DNA from: Methylocystis sp. SC2
Lineage (GTDB): Bacteria > Pseudomonadota > Alphaproteobacteria > Rhizobiales > Beijerinckiaceae
Direction of reading: 5' to 3'
Assembly (NCBI RefSeq): GCF_000304315.1
Contig: NC_018485.1
Span: 2,016,501 to 2,080,500, forward strand
Length of the DNA: 64,000 bases
The notes under the pieces are model-generated. The model made no database searches, had not been told where the DNA came from, and was given only the letters and a program-made list of their open reading frames with translations. Position 1 is the first letter of the stretch, and every line of letters starts with the position of its first letter. Shown piece by piece: positions 63,438 to 64,000 of the stretch. Made by a program: the position numbers and the translations under genes.

Positions 63438-64000
63438 TTATCCCGAGAGCTTGGCGACGAGCGCGTCGGAAACCTCGAAATTGGCGTAGACGTTCTGCAC
63501 GTCGTCATTGTCCTCGAGCAAGCCGACGAGCTTGAGGATTTTCTCGCCCGACTCATCGTCGACCTTGATCGTGTTCTGCGGGCGCCAGACGAGCGCCGCC
63601 TTGCGCGGCTCGCCGAATTTCTCCTCGAGAGCCCTGGCGACGTCGCGCAGCGATTCGACGGACGTGATCACTTCATGGGCTTCGTCGGTCGTCGAGACGT
63701 CGTCGGCGCCGGCGTCGATCGCCGCCTCCATCATCGCGTCCTCGGTCGCCGCCTTCTTGTCGAATTCGACGAGGCCGACGCGATCGAACATGAAAGAGAC
63801 GGCGCCGGTCTCGGCGAGCGCGCCGCCGGCCTTGGTGAAATAGGAGCGCACCTCGCCAGCCGTGCGGTTGCGATTGTCGGTCAGGGCCTCGATGATCACC
63901 GCGACGCCGCCGGGCGCGTAACCCTCGTAGCGCACCTCATCGTAATTTTCGGCGTCGGCGCCCGAGGCCTTCTTGATCGCGCGCTCGATATTGTCCTTTG
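63438..64000 (-). CDS. YebC/PmpR-family protein (partial, N terminus missing)
   Basis: The last 187 codons of a gene that continues past the right edge. The fragment contains [40 protein letters not shown] and [20 protein letters not shown], all diagnostic of YebC-type proteins, which bind DNA or, as shown more recently for some members, the ribosome near the peptidyl transferase centre. The N-terminal part (AGHSKWANIQHRKG in relatives) is not in the window. In many proteobacteria it precedes ruvC, whose position here cannot be seen. The call is firm; only the function is debated. Confidence 0.93.
   Translation of the reverse strand, partial: KDNIERAIKKASGADAENYDEVRYEGYAPGGVAVIIEALTDNRNRTAGEVRSYFTKAGGALAETGAVSFMFDRVGLVEFDKKAATEDAMMEAAIDAGADDVSTTDEAHEVITSVESLRDVARALEEKFGEPRKAALVWRPQNTIKVDDESGEKILKLVGLLEDNDDVQNVYANFEVSDALVAKLSG

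Overview
The window is about 64 kb of GC-rich bacterial chromosome with dense, ordinary-looking housekeeping gene blocks and a few short scarred intervals. Several features point to an alphaproteobacterium of the order Hyphomicrobiales (Rhizobiales): a CcrM-type cell-cycle DNA methyltransferase, DUF1150, DUF2852 and DUF6460 proteins, a homospermidine synthase of the Blastochloris type, a GAAC-N7-GAAC LexA-like site and TTAA-N7-TTAA CtrA-like sites. The paired ethylmalonyl-CoA pathway genes (ccr and ecm), the full glycogen cluster and the homospermidine synthase would suit a serine-cycle methylotroph or type II methanotroph such as Methylocystis or Methylosinus. No methane or methanol oxidation gene lies in the window, so that guess is inference. 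No rRNA, tRNA, CRISPR array, prophage or intact insertion sequence was seen.

Layout. 0-5 kb: the end of a multicopper oxidase, crotonyl-CoA carboxylase/reductase, a fatty acid desaturase, and ethylmalonyl-CoA mutase on the opposite strand. 5-13.5 kb: an OFA-family transporter, UppP, CcrM, RNase HII, a radical SAM protein with an SOS-like box, a GFA-family protein and homospermidine synthase. 13.8-19 kb: a fused LplT-Aas phospholipid remodelling enzyme, divergent from a TetR regulator with two palindromic candidate operators between them, then a TSUP permease. 18.9-23.2 kb: ccmG, ccmD, ccmC (cytochrome c maturation), ctpA and an EnvC-like gene. 23.2-35.5 kb: a glycogen cluster in one direction, in transcription order glgP, glgB, glgC, glgA and a glgX-malQ fusion. 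35.5-38.8 kb: an OmpA-like protein and dnaN, then a scar with a decayed antitoxin, a resolvase remnant and an intact RelE/HTH toxin-antitoxin pair.

39-48 kb: penicillin-binding protein 1A with a CtrA-like box, an FTR1 iron permease with a cupredoxin, a small lipoprotein, a frameshifted DUF2235 hydrolase, then secE-nusG and rplK-rplA. A tandem duplication of the nusG 3' end plus a coiled-coil gene sits between nusG and rplK. 48-53.5 kb: sucD-sucA-sucB of the TCA cycle, directly after the rplA terminator and with neither rplJ nor sucC beside them. 53.6-64 kb: DUF1150, a CNNM/CorC protein, Hsp20, small envelope proteins, an orphan HicB, an extensin-like lipoprotein, a basic unknown protein, an SH3 protein, DUF2852, minCDE (again with a CtrA-like box), a TetR regulator and the start-truncated YebC gene at the right edge.

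Intergenic spaces repeatedly hold short palindromic REP-like repeats of three families (CCCTCTCC..GGAGAGGG; ATTCCCG..CGGGAAT; CTCATCCTGAGG). Two further repeat pairs stand out: a perfect 13-bp hairpin with a degenerate copy 1 kb away, and a conserved ATCGGGAAGCGCT element at 35.5 and 55.4 kb. Start codons were moved inward from the longest reading frame where a Shine-Dalgarno sequence, a family start or repeat-derived upstream sequence required it.
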